A DNA stretch of 64,000 bases from Pseudomonas brenneri (GTDB taxonomy: Bacteria; Pseudomonadota; Gammaproteobacteria; Pseudomonadales; Pseudomonadaceae). How positions within the stretch are numbered: position 1 is the first letter of the stretch; each line of letters starts with the position of its first letter. The notes under the pieces were generated by a model. It was not told the origin of the DNA and made no database searches. It saw nothing but the letters and a program-made list of their open reading frames with translations. Shown here in pieces: positions 16,803 through 24,499 of this stretch. The stretch lies in the NCBI RefSeq assembly GCF_007858285.1, contig NZ_VFIL01000016.1:30328-94327 (forward strand), written 5' to 3'. A program made the translations under genes and the position numbers.

Positions 16803-17513
16803 TCAAACCTCGAGCGGCGTGGCGGCGCGATTGAGTTCGGCCAGCGACAGGTGACGGTCGAACAGCGGTGCCAGGCTCTGGTCATGGCTGACGAACAACA
16901 GGCTGGCGCCCGCGTCCCGGCATTCGGCGAACAGCAGTTGCAGGAAGGCTTCCCGGGCATCGTGGTCCAGGGCCGAGGTCGGCTCGTCGGCAATCACCAG
17001 TTCCGGTTGGCCGATCAGTGCGCGGGCGGCGGCGACACGTTGCTGCTGGCCGATGGACAGCGAGTCGGCGCGGCGTTCCAGCAAGCCCGCATCCTTGAGG
17101 CCCAGGTGCGCGAGCAAGGTTGCGGCGGCTTGATCGATGCTGCCATGACGCTGGATCGCACGTTGCGCCCGCAGCTTGGAGAAATGGCAGGGCAGTTCGA
17201 CGTTCTCGCGTACCGAGAGAAACGGCAGCAGGTTGAACTGCTGGAAGATATAGCCGGTGTGGTCGACCCGAAACCGATCACGGGCGGCGGCCGATAGCTC
17301 GGTCAGCTCCTGGCCGAGCAAGCGAATGCTGCCGCGCGTGGGTTTCTGCACACCGCCCAACAGGCCCAACAGGGTGGTCTTGCCGCTACCGCTGGGGCCC
17401 TTGAGAAACAGGGTTTCCCCCGGCTCCAGGCGAAATGCCGGGATATCCAGCAACTGGGGATGATCGGGCCAGTTGAAGCCCAGGTCGGACAGTTCGATCA
17501 GTGCTTGGGTCAT
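16803..17513 (-). CDS. ABC transporter ATP-binding protein (LolD/MacB-like)
   Basis: 236-residue ABC ATPase. Walker A is GPSGSGKTTLL, the Q-loop FQQFNLLPF, the signature LSIGQQQRV (Ile in place of the first Gly of LSGGQ), Walker B LVIADEP, and the H-loop SHD. It pairs with the MacB/FtsX-type permease immediately downstream. A REPIN separates it from the DUF2796 gene, but all four genes share orientation and a common upstream Zur-like site. Confidence 0.9.
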   Translation of the reverse strand: MTQALIELSDLGFNWPDHPQLLDIPAFRLEPGETLFLKGPSGSGKTTLLGLLGGVQKPTRGSIRLLGQELTELSAAARDRFRVDHTGYIFQQFNLLPFLSVRENVELPCHFSKLRAQRAIQRHGSIDQAAATLLAHLGLKDAGLLERRADSLSIGQQQRVAAARALIGQPELVIADEPTSALDHDAREAFLQLLFAECRDAGASLLFVSHDQSLAPLFDRHLSLAELNRAATPLEV

Positions 17514-17548
17514 GGGAACTCAACATCACCTGTAGAGCGCGGTCAACT

Positions 17549-17634
17549 GTAGGCGCTGGCTTGCCTGCGATGGCATCGGCGCGGTGTCACTGATACACCG
17601 CGTCGTCTGCATCGCAGGCAAGCCAGCGCCTACA
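17549..17634. repeat. REPIN inside the zinc ABC operon
   Basis: Arms 17549-17573 and 17610-17634 are perfect 25-nt reverse complements (tgtaggcgctggcttgcctg type), separated by 36 nt. It lies between the DUF2796 gene and the ATPase gene and could affect relative expression within the unit. Confidence 0.88.
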
Positions 17635-17648
17635 TCAACCGTGTGGAG

Positions 17649-18245
17649 TCAGAATTTCAGGGTGGCCGTCTTGGCCGTGGCTTCAACACCCTGCTGGCCA
17701 CTCGGGCCGATCAGTTGTACCTGAATTTTCAGGGTGGCGGGGAAGGTCTTGAAGATGTTCGCCAGGTCGAGGTTTTTCAGCGCAGCGGGGGTGGCGCAGG
17801 TGAACTGATAGTGGGCGTGGATTTCACTGTGATCATGGTCGTGGGCGGCAGCGCCTTTGCCATCGGTGGCGTGGTCATGATCGTCTTCTGGCTTGTCGCC
17901 AAACAGTGGGCTCTCAAGTTCCTGGGTGCTGACCACACAACCGGCGGCCTTCGGCAGGCTGAACAGCGCCAAGGGTTGTTCCAGTTGTTTGCGCACGGCA
18001 GCGACCTTGGCTTTGTCGGCGGCGGTAGTGGCCAGGTGTTCGAACCCCACCAGGTTCATCGCCGGGCTTTCCAGCTCCAGTTCCAGAGTCTTGGCATCGA
18101 GCACCGCATTCAGGCGGCCCACGCCATGTTCATGGGCGCCAAGGCTACCGTGTTCATGATCGTGGTCGTGATTGTGTTCGTCAGCGGCCTGGGCGATGGC
18201 CAGTGGCAGCAGGGCAAACGGCAAAGCGAGCAACAGGCGGCGCAT
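17649..18245 (-). CDS. His-rich periplasmic zinc-associated protein (DUF2796/ZrgA family)
   Basis: 198 residues from the ATG at 18245. The signal peptide is MRRLLLALPFALLPLAIAQA. Right after it comes a His/Asp-rich stretch (DEHNHDHDHEHG), with a second one (DDHDHATDGKGAAAHDHDHS) in the middle, both suited to binding zinc. The family includes ZrgA of Vibrio, a zinc-uptake component. It heads the ABC operon and carries a Zur-like palindrome 28 bp upstream of its start. Probable role: periplasmic zinc capture or buffering during zinc limitation. Confidence 0.85.
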   Translation of the reverse strand: MRRLLLALPFALLPLAIAQAADEHNHDHDHEHGSLGAHEHGVGRLNAVLDAKTLELELESPAMNLVGFEHLATTAADKAKVAAVRKQLEQPLALFSLPKAAGCVVSTQELESPLFGDKPEDDHDHATDGKGAAAHDHDHSEIHAHYQFTCATPAALKNLDLANIFKTFPATLKIQVQLIGPSGQQGVEATAKTATLKF

Positions 18246-18272
18246 AGAAAGACTCCCGGGATGAGTGTTATG

Positions 18273-18291
18273 TGATCTTATAACAATATCA
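18273..18291. promoter_or_regulatory. Candidate Zur operator of the zinc ABC operon
   Basis: TGATCTTATAACAATATCA is an imperfect 19-bp palindrome with the GTTATAA core typical of Zur boxes. It lies 28 bp upstream of the DUF2796 start, where it would overlap the promoter. The call rests on the pattern and on the known zinc response of this operon in P. aeruginosa. Confidence 0.5.
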
Positions 18292-18370
18292 TTGAGAGTT
18301 TGACCGTCTGCTTGGCGTTGCGCAAGGCGCATGGGAGCATGCTCGTCAGAAAACTGCTGGAGGACGAGCA

Positions 18371-18724
18371 ATGATGCGAATTCGTGGAACCATCGGCGAG
18401 TTGCCCGTGGACTTGACCCTGGAGTTGGACGCGAGCGATTGGGCGCGGCTGGGCGCGCACCTGCAGGCGGTGGCGCCGGCGACGGACGAAGTGCCTGCCG
18501 CCCCGGCACCGGTCAATCAGGACGCTGACCTGTGGCAGGCCGCCCAGGACCTGCTGCGCGAGGCCGGGCAACTGAGCGGCCTGGAGTTGTCGGATCGCCT
18601 GGAAGGGCTGGCCGGCAACGCCCAGGCGGGCAAGCGCCTGTTGGTGCGCTTGCGTCACAGTGCCAAGGTGAAGGTGTCCAGCGGCGGGGATACGCCGCAG
18701 TACAGTTGGATCGGCAGCGATTAG
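18371..18724 (+). CDS. Conserved hypothetical protein, 117 aa
   Basis: I recognise no named domain. The start MMRIRGTIGELPVDLTLELDASDWARL looks like a small beta-rich module, followed by an Ala/Pro linker and a helical part (LWQAAQDLLREAGQLSGLELSDRLEGL). It is soluble, with no signal peptide. A ctggagg ribosome site supports the start. Its last four bases overlap the stop of the convergent cnoX gene. A similar gene occupies the same place in P. aeruginosa, so it is conserved rather than spurious. Confidence 0.75.
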   Translation: MMRIRGTIGELPVDLTLELDASDWARLGAHLQAVAPATDEVPAAPAPVNQDADLWQAAQDLLREAGQLSGLELSDRLEGLAGNAQAGKRLLVRLRHSAKVKVSSGGDTPQYSWIGSD

Positions 18725-19593
18725 TACAGCGCAGCGAACAACTTGCGGCGATAGACCGTGACCAGCGGGTGGTCATTGCCGAGCAGTTCGAACACTTGCA
18801 GCAACGTCTTGTGTGGCAGGCCTTCGCTGTAGCTGCGGTTGCGGATAAACAACTTCAGCAAGCCTTCCAGCGCCGCGTCGTATTGCTGGCGGGCCAATTG
18901 CTGCACGGCCAACTGATACGCGGCGTCATCATCCTGCGGGTTTTGCGCCAGGTGGGCCTTGAGGTCAGCGGTATCAGGCAGGTCAGCCGCCTGGCGCAGG
19001 AAAGTGATCTGCGCCTTGGCGCCGGCGAGGGCTGCCTTGTGCGCGTCGCTCTTGACCGCATCGAGCACGGTCTGCGCTTCACCCAGTTCGCCACGCTCGG
19101 CCAGGCAGCGAGCGTAGAGGATCAACGCTGCGGCGTTGGTGTTGTCTTCACCGAGCAAGGCCACCAGTACGGCCTCGGCCTCACTGATACGCCCCTCGGC
19201 AAACAGCGCCTGGGCCAGCTCCAGCGGGTCTTCGTCGGCGGGTGGTGGCAACTGCACATGGGGTTCCAGCAGCGCCCGGATCTCAGACTCCGGTTTCGCC
19301 CCGGCAAACCCATCCACCGGCTGGCCATCCTTGAACAGCACCACGGTCGGCAGGCTGCGAATGCCAAAGCGCGCAACGATATCCTGCTCGGCTTCGCAAT
19401 CGACCTTGGCCAGCAGCAGTTCGCCCTGGTAACTCTCGGCAATCTGCGCCAGCAACGGCATCAACGCCTTGCACGGCGCACACCAGTCGGCCCAGAAATC
19501 CACCAGCACGGGTTTGTGGAACGAATTCTCGATGACTGCCTGATCGAAGGTGGCGGTGGTGACATCGAAAATGTACGGCGTGGGCTCACTCAT
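18721..19593 (-). CDS. ybbN: Thioredoxin-like co-chaperone CnoX (YbbN)
   Basis: 290 residues: an N-terminal thioredoxin domain (about 1-110) with the active site WCAPC (Cys38, Cys41), then tetratricopeptide-type helical repeats to the C-terminus. This is the CnoX/YbbN layout, a chaperedoxin that protects clients from oxidation and hands them to GroEL. E. coli CnoX lacks the CxxC pair; this one keeps it, so redox activity is likely. The ATG at 19593 (MSEPTPYIFDV) is preferred over an upstream TTG. Confidence 0.88.
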   Translation of the reverse strand: MSEPTPYIFDVTTATFDQAVIENSFHKPVLVDFWADWCAPCKALMPLLAQIAESYQGELLLAKVDCEAEQDIVARFGIRSLPTVVLFKDGQPVDGFAGAKPESEIRALLEPHVQLPPPADEDPLELAQALFAEGRISEAEAVLVALLGEDNTNAAALILYARCLAERGELGEAQTVLDAVKSDAHKAALAGAKAQITFLRQAADLPDTADLKAHLAQNPQDDDAAYQLAVQQLARQQYDAALEGLLKLFIRNRSYSEGLPHKTLLQVFELLGNDHPLVTVYRRKLFAALY

Positions 19594-19665
19594 GGTGGTT
19601 CTCAATGACGCGTGGGATGGGGCAACTATAAAGACTGGCGGTCTCTATCGGAAGCCGCGCAAGGG

Positions 19666-20667
19666 TCAAGCGCGAGATACATGCCAAAAAGGGTCCTGAT
19701 ACCAGTCACGAAGGAACCCCATCGCTTTTAGGTTGAGGTTGGGAAAGTCGCTGATCAGGTGATAAAGGTGCTGGTCCCAGCGAGTACGGGGGCTGACCTG
19801 ATACATCAGGTGGTTAAGTATGCAAAGTGTCGGAAAAGTGCGGGTATGGGATCCTGGCTGGAGGAGATGCTTTGGCCACGGGAAATTGGCTTTTCTGGGT
19901 AATTCGGGGCGAATGCCCGGTTGCCGATTCCACATCCGTGAGTGATGGGCGCACATATTTCGAACAGTGGTCAACGTGTGAAGCCAGGACTGCATCAGTG
20001 GTGCGGGCAGTCCCAAGCGCCTGGCAATGGCTTTTTTATCCGCGTCCCTGGCCAGGCCTTTGTAGAGATGAGAGAGGTCACCCAGCGTCAATTCTTCCAG
20101 CATGGCCCCGCTCGGCATGAGAGATGGGTGATCGTAGGTAATTGGATAGTGGCGCGCGTAGCTTTCTTTGGCTCTTTGACGTTTGAGATGGTCTTTTCGG
20201 TTGCTGTCTGTGTGCAGTCGGTCGATGCGCAGGCATTCGCGTTCGTAGTCGCGTGCTGCCACAGACTGTTTGGTGTGTAGCGTTGCAAGCAGGCGCTGGT
20301 GGTCAAATGTCGGGTGAAAAGTCTGGCCGTCGATGTACCAATGGCTACCGTAGGTGGGGCCCATGTGATTACTGATGACTGCACGTGAGGCGATCTCGAC
20401 CCGCTCAATAGCATCCATAACCAATAAGCGAAGACGTCGGTCGAAATCGTAGAGTCGTGCCAGTTGGTGAAAATGGGTGCCAGCATGGAAGTGGTGGTCG
20501 ATATCTTCCGGTTGTTGGAAGGGCCGCATATAGGGGCTTAATCGAAAGAAACTGACCGACTGCAGGAAGCACCGAGCGCCTGTTTCATCGTCAATTATCA
20601 AGCCCCGCGACTTGAGCAGTTCCAGCTGGGCCGGGACGTCAATGGCAGGCTTGTCGAACGCCTTCAT
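19666..20667 (-). CDS. Abi-family (Abi_2) abortive infection protein with HEPN motif
   Basis: 333 residues with the Abi_2 family landmarks: FFRLSPYMRPF (40-50) and YDFDRRLRLLVMDAIERVEI (73-92). The HEPN RNase motif R-x4-H is at Arg236-His241 (RNMCAHH). AbiD/AbiF-type proteins stop phage growth by damaging the infected cell, and AbiF has been linked to an RNA antitoxin and to Cas13 ancestry. It sits between cnoX and a methyltransferase that adjoin the same conserved block in P. aeruginosa, so it looks inserted. Its ATG overlaps the stop of a tiny upstream frame (MPGDFPA), and the ribosome site is poor. Confidence 0.87.
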   Translation of the reverse strand: MKAFDKPAIDVPAQLELLKSRGLIIDDETGARCFLQSVSFFRLSPYMRPFQQPEDIDHHFHAGTHFHQLARLYDFDRRLRLLVMDAIERVEIASRAVISNHMGPTYGSHWYIDGQTFHPTFDHQRLLATLHTKQSVAARDYERECLRIDRLHTDSNRKDHLKRQRAKESYARHYPITYDHPSLMPSGAMLEELTLGDLSHLYKGLARDADKKAIARRLGLPAPLMQSWLHTLTTVRNMCAHHSRMWNRQPGIRPELPRKANFPWPKHLLQPGSHTRTFPTLCILNHLMYQVSPRTRWDQHLYHLISDFPNLNLKAMGFLRDWYQDPFWHVSRA

Positions 20668-20687
20668 GCCGGAAAATCACCAGGCAT

Positions 20688-20780
20688 AAAAAACCCGCAC
20701 AATTTGTGCTTGGTCGCTGGCGCAACCAGAGGCATGGCGGGTGTATTGCCACGCAGGCTATGCAACTGCCCAGGTTTTTG
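20688..20780 (-). ncRNA. Candidate structured RNA upstream of the Abi gene
   Basis: Read on the minus strand, this stretch holds a 6-bp hairpin (GGTTGCGCCAGCGACC), then GCACAAATTGTGC as a second hairpin, then GGG and six T: a terminator-like end about 20 nt before the abi ATG. A CCCGC block further upstream can pair with GCGGG at the end. Abi_2 genes of the AbiF type are known to carry an upstream regulatory or antitoxin RNA. Boundaries are approximate and the RNA is not proven. Confidence 0.35.
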
Positions 20781-20826
20781 CAACGCCTTTGGAGAGGCGC
20801 CGACCAGCGAAACCAGGAGGAAATGC

Positions 20827-20925
20827 ATGCCGATCGATCGTCCAGGCCGCGTGCAGGAGGACGGTATTTTCCATGCCCTTGCGGCCGCTGTCTTAGCCAC
20901 TCTATTGCTGAAGATTTATAACTAA
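20827..20925 (+). CDS. Possible small hydrophobic protein, 32 aa
   Basis: An open frame of 32 codons starts at an ATG 6 nt after a perfect aggagg ribosome site (20815-20820). It encodes a charged start (MPIDRPGRVQEDG) followed by a membrane-type stretch (ALAAAVLATLLLKIY). It lies divergent to the Abi gene. Small membrane peptides of this size can be toxins or regulators, but no family was recognised and it may be chance. Confidence 0.35.
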   Translation: MPIDRPGRVQEDGIFHALAAAVLATLLLKIYN

Positions 20926-20930
20926 GGTGC

Positions 20931-21584
20931 CTAGCGCCGCGAATGGTACAGGCTCACCTTGCGAAACTCCCAAGGCTCCGCCAGGTCCGGCAGGGTCAGC
21001 GCTTCCAGGATCCCCAGCCGCTGGTAGTCCGGATGCTGGAAGTCGCGCACCCGCGAATCGGCGACCAACGCTTCTCGCCCGCGCGTGAGGAATTGATCCA
21101 GCAGCGGCAGGTTCGCCCGGTCGTACAGCACATCCGCCACCAGGATCAGGTCGAAACGATCGGCCTCGGCAAAGAAGTCCGCCGAATACCCCAGCGTCAC
21201 GCCATTGAGTCCAGCATTTGCCCGGCAGGCGTCGAGTGCCAGCGGGTCCAGGTCACAGGCCACCACTTCCAGGGCGCCGGCCTTGGCGGCGGCAATCGCC
21301 GCAACGCCGGAGCCGGCGCCGAAATCCAGCACGCGCTTGCCCGCCACCCATTGCGGGTTGGCCGCCAGGTAGCGGGCCAGTGCCAGGCCGCTGGCCCAGC
21401 AGAAACTCCAATAGGGCGGCTCATGCAGGATGCGCCGGGTTTCCTCGGGGCTGAAGGCGCGGTCCATGTTGTCGGCGTCCAGCAGCCACAACGCCAGGTC
21501 GGTGCCGGGCAACGGGCAGGGCACCAGTTGTGCGTCGCCGATCAGTTCGCCCAAGGCCCGTTGCAGGTCCAGCGGTAGCGTCAT
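20931..21584 (-). CDS. Class I SAM-dependent methyltransferase
   Basis: 217 residues with SAM motif I VLDFGAGSGVAAIAAAKAGA, the acidic ribose-binding position in VVACDLDPLAL, and a motif LILVADVLYDRANLP typical of the lysine methyltransferase-like group (ETFBKMT/nicotinamide N-methylase-like). The target is probably a protein but is not known. Its ATG overlaps the stop of the YbaY lipoprotein gene, so the two are co-translated. Confidence 0.82.
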   Translation of the reverse strand: MTLPLDLQRALGELIGDAQLVPCPLPGTDLALWLLDADNMDRAFSPEETRRILHEPPYWSFCWASGLALARYLAANPQWVAGKRVLDFGAGSGVAAIAAAKAGALEVVACDLDPLALDACRANAGLNGVTLGYSADFFAEADRFDLILVADVLYDRANLPLLDQFLTRGREALVADSRVRDFQHPDYQRLGILEALTLPDLAEPWEFRKVSLYHSRR

Positions 21585-22036
21585 GGTGCGCGGACGAGTT
21601 GCAAGGGCCCGGTGGTCTGGGTGATCGGTTGCTGGATGCGCACCGCCGGCAGATGCAGGATCAACTGCCCGGACTGGCTGGCGCGGCCACGCAGCTCAAC
21701 ACGGGCGCCGGTCGGGAAGGCTTGTGGGTTGAAGCGCAGGCGGAAGTCCAACGGCTTGTTGTTGCCGATCAGCACACTGCTGGCCAGCAATTGTTGCGGG
21801 CGGCTGCGCTCGTCGATCACCAGCAGCGCGAGCTCGACTTCGGCGCCGGCCGGCACGCCATTGAGGGTGCCGCTGACTTCACGCTGATAGGCGGGCAGTG
21901 GCCCGAGAGGCTCCTGGCCGGGGATTTTTTTCTCTTGTTGTGGCGTGGGTTGCGGTGCGGCCGGTTTTGGCGCTTCGCTGCTGCAGGCGACCAGAAAACT
22001 GAAAAGAGTGAGTAAAACCAGCGGTCGTAACGGCAT
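21581..22036 (-). CDS. ybaY: YbaY/YscW-family lipoprotein
   Basis: 151 residues with a lipoprotein signal (lipobox LVAC, Cys18). A Pro/Gln-rich spacer and a YscW-like beta domain follow (VSGTLNGVPAGAEVELALLVID...). The protein is expected to be anchored to the outer membrane. Function unclear; YbaY is stress-associated in E. coli. The ATG at 22036 follows a ggagc ribosome site. First gene of a two-gene unit with the methyltransferase; divergent from nrdR. Confidence 0.8.
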   Translation of the reverse strand: MPLRPLVLLTLFSFLVACSSEAPKPAAPQPTPQQEKKIPGQEPLGPLPAYQREVSGTLNGVPAGAEVELALLVIDERSRPQQLLASSVLIGNNKPLDFRLRFNPQAFPTGARVELRGRASQSGQLILHLPAVRIQQPITQTTGPLQLVRAP

Positions 22037-22175
22037 GTACGGCTCCAAAAAGGGCAAAAATCCGTGAACTAAACATAAGAAACATAATAGTCAGCCTATA
22101 TACCGTAAAGGCTATGGCTTGTCTTGCCACGGGGATGCGCTACCATGGCCCTCCCTTTTTTTGTTGCCTGCCACC

Positions 22176-22640
22176 ATGCACTGTCCCTTCTGCGGTGCCA
22201 ACGACACCAAGGTCATTGACTCGCGTCTGGTCGCCGAGGGCGATCAAGTGCGTCGCCGGCGTGAATGCCTGGCCTGCGGTGAACGTTTCACCACCTTCGA
22301 AACCGCCGAACTGGTACTGCCACGCCTGATCAAGTCCGACGGCAGCCGCCAGCCTTTCGACGAAGACAAACTGCGCGCCGGTATGCAGCGTGCCCTGGAA
22401 AAACGCCCGGTGAGTGTCGAGCGCCTGGAAGCGGCGCTGGTGCATATCAAGCACAAGCTGCGGGCGACCGGCGAGCGCGAGGTCAAGAGCCTGGTGGTGG
22501 GAGAACTGGTGATGGGCGAGCTGCAAAAGCTCGACGAAGTTGCCTACATTCGTTTCGCCTCGGTGTACCGACGCTTCCAGGACCTCAACGAGTTCCGCGA
22601 AGAGATCGACCGCCTGGCCCGTGAGCCGGTCAAAGAATGA
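22176..22640 (+). CDS. nrdR: Transcriptional repressor NrdR
   Basis: Represses ribonucleotide reductase genes in response to ATP/dATP. The zinc ribbon Cys are Cys3, Cys6, Cys31 and Cys34 (MHCPFCG...RRECLACGERF), followed by an ATP-cone domain (about 48-138). The ATG at 22176 gives 154 residues, the normal size; upstream in-frame codons would add an unrelated extension. The stop overlaps the start of ribD (ATGA), a coupling seen across gammaproteobacteria. Confidence 0.96.
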   Translation: MHCPFCGANDTKVIDSRLVAEGDQVRRRRECLACGERFTTFETAELVLPRLIKSDGSRQPFDEDKLRAGMQRALEKRPVSVERLEAALVHIKHKLRATGEREVKSLVVGELVMGELQKLDEVAYIRFASVYRRFQDLNEFREEIDRLAREPVKE

Positions 22641-23773
22641 ACCCACCTTCTGCAGAACAGGCTGTGCTCGACGCCCATTACATGGCCCGCGCCCTCGAAT
22701 TGGCGCGCAAGGGCCTGTACACCACCCACCCCAACCCACGGGTCGGCTGTGTGATTGTGCGTGATGGGCAGATTGTCGGCGAAGGCTGGCACGAACGTAC
22801 CGGCGAACCCCATGCCGAGCCCAATGCCTTGCGCGCCGCTGGCGATAAAGCCCGGGGTGCCACGGTGTACGTGACCCTTGAACCGTGCAGCCATTATGGT
22901 CATACGCCACCCTGCGCCGATGCGCTGGTGACAGCCGGTGTGGCACGGGTGGTCGCGGGCATGCAGGACCCGAACCCGGAAGTGGCCGGGCGTGGCATGC
23001 AGCGCCTGGCCCAGGCCGGGATCGAGGTGCTTAGCGGCGTACTGGAAAGCCAGGCGCGTGCGCTGAACCCCGGGTTCCTCAAGCGCATGGAGCACGGCCT
23101 GCCGTTTGTGCGGGTCAAGTTGGCGATGAGCCTGGATGGGCGCACCGCGATGGCCAGTGGTGAGAGCCAGTGGATCACCGGCCCTGCCGCCCGCGCCGCC
23201 GTGCAGCGCCTGCGGGCCGAGGCCAGTGTGGTGCTGACCGGCGCCGATACCGTGCTGGCCGATGGTGCGCGCCTGACCGTGCGCGCCGCCGAGCTGGGCC
23301 TGGATCCGCAAACCACCGCTTTGGCGATGTCGCGCCCACCGCTGCGCGTGCTGATCGATGGCCGCCTGCGGGTGCCGCTCAACGCCCCGTTCTTCAAGGC
23401 CGGCCCGGCGCTGGTCATCACCTGCGTGACCCCGGAAAACCAGTTCCCCCGTGGCCCCGAATGCCTGGTGGTACCGGGCGTCGACGGCCAGGTCGACCTG
23501 CGCTCGGCGCTGGTGGCCCTGGCGGCCCGTGGCGTCAACGAGGTGCTGGTGGAGGCCGGGCCAAGCCTGGCGGGCGCGTTTGCCCAGCAGGGGCTGGTGG
23601 ACGAATACGTGATTTTCGTCGCCGGCAAGTTCCTGGGCTCCGCCGCTCGGCCTTTGCTGGACTGGCCGCTTGAGAAACTGGCCGATGCACCCCAACTCAA
23701 GATCACTGAAATGCGCGCTGTAGGCGACGACTGGCGAGTCACTGCCATCCCTGTGCCAGCAGCGAGCGTATAA
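22637..23773 (+). CDS. ribD: Bifunctional riboflavin biosynthesis deaminase/reductase
   Basis: Catalyses two steps of riboflavin synthesis: deamination of the GTP-derived pyrimidine, then ribosyl reduction. The deaminase domain carries zinc ligands His59, Cys84 and Cys93 with catalytic Glu61 (EPHAEPNA, LEPCSHYGHTPPC). The reductase domain follows from about residue 150 (FVRVKLAMSLDGRTAMASGESQWITG). Length 378, normal. Heads the run ribD-riboflavin synthase-ribB-ribH-nusB-thiL. Confidence 0.96.
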   Translation: MNPPSAEQAVLDAHYMARALELARKGLYTTHPNPRVGCVIVRDGQIVGEGWHERTGEPHAEPNALRAAGDKARGATVYVTLEPCSHYGHTPPCADALVTAGVARVVAGMQDPNPEVAGRGMQRLAQAGIEVLSGVLESQARALNPGFLKRMEHGLPFVRVKLAMSLDGRTAMASGESQWITGPAARAAVQRLRAEASVVLTGADTVLADGARLTVRAAELGLDPQTTALAMSRPPLRVLIDGRLRVPLNAPFFKAGPALVITCVTPENQFPRGPECLVVPGVDGQVDLRSALVALAARGVNEVLVEAGPSLAGAFAQQGLVDEYVIFVAGKFLGSAARPLLDWPLEKLADAPQLKITEMRAVGDDWRVTAIPVPAASV

Positions 23774-23821
23774 TTCTGACCGGGTGCCCCAGGCGCCCGC
23801 ACCGTTTTCCAGGAGAAGGCC

Positions 23822-24484
23822 ATGTTCACCGGCATTATCGAATCCATCGGCAGCATCCGCGCCATGACCCCCAAAGGCGGCGACGTGCGCCTGTTGGTTG
23901 AAACCGGCAAGCTCGACCTCGGCGACGTCAAGCTGGGCGACAGCATCGCCGTCAGTGGCGTGTGCCTGACCGTCATCGAACTGCCGGGCAATGGCTTTGC
24001 CGCCGACGTCAGCCGGGAAACCCTGGACTGCACGGCGATGAATGACCTTAAGGCCGGCAGCCCGGTCAACCTGGAAAAAGCCCTGACCCCGACCACCCGC
24101 CTGGGCGGCCACCTGGTCAGCGGCCATGTCGACGGCGTCGGCGAAGTAGTGGCACGCAGCGAAAACGCGCGAGCCGTGGAATTTCGCATCCGGGCACCGA
24201 AAGAACTGGCCAAGTACATCGCCCACAAAGGCTCGATCACCGTCGACGGCACCAGCCTGACCGTGAACGCCGTGAATGGCGCCGAATTCGAACTGACCAT
24301 CATTCCCCACACCCTCAGCGAAACCATCATGGCCTCGTACCAGCCGGGTCGCCGGGTGAACCTGGAAGTGGACTTGCTTGCCCGTTACCTGGAGCGCCTG
24401 TTGCTGGGCGATAAGGCCGCAGAGCCTGCAGCCGGTAACATCACCGAAAGTTTTCTGGCCGCTAACGGCTACCTGAAATCCTGA
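23822..24484 (+). CDS. ribE: Riboflavin synthase alpha subunit
   Basis: Dismutates two lumazine molecules to riboflavin plus the ring donor. The 220 residues contain two homologous lumazine-binding domains: the first starts MFTGIIESIGSI with GVCLTV, the second contains LVSGHVDGVGEVV and GTSLTVN. An aggagaaggcc ribosome site is present. The gap of 48 nt after ribD is too short for an FMN riboswitch. The symbol varies by genus: ribE in E. coli, ribC in P. aeruginosa. Confidence 0.95.
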   Translation: MFTGIIESIGSIRAMTPKGGDVRLLVETGKLDLGDVKLGDSIAVSGVCLTVIELPGNGFAADVSRETLDCTAMNDLKAGSPVNLEKALTPTTRLGGHLVSGHVDGVGEVVARSENARAVEFRIRAPKELAKYIAHKGSITVDGTSLTVNAVNGAEFELTIIPHTLSETIMASYQPGRRVNLEVDLLARYLERLLLGDKAAEPAAGNITESFLAANGYLKS

Positions 24485-24499
24485 CCAAGGGGGTGCCGC

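Noticed and set aside
20664..20900. A minus-strand frame of up to 78 codons ending at the Abi start
   Set aside because: It runs through the hairpin array and terminator-like T-run and has no ribosome site for its inner Met. The region is better explained as non-coding, although the final seven codons may act as a leader.
23774..23821. FMN riboswitch for the riboflavin genes
   Set aside because: The gaps at 23774-23821, 24485-24499 and 25592-25681 are too short, and no FMN-aptamer motifs were seen near 22637 or 28690.
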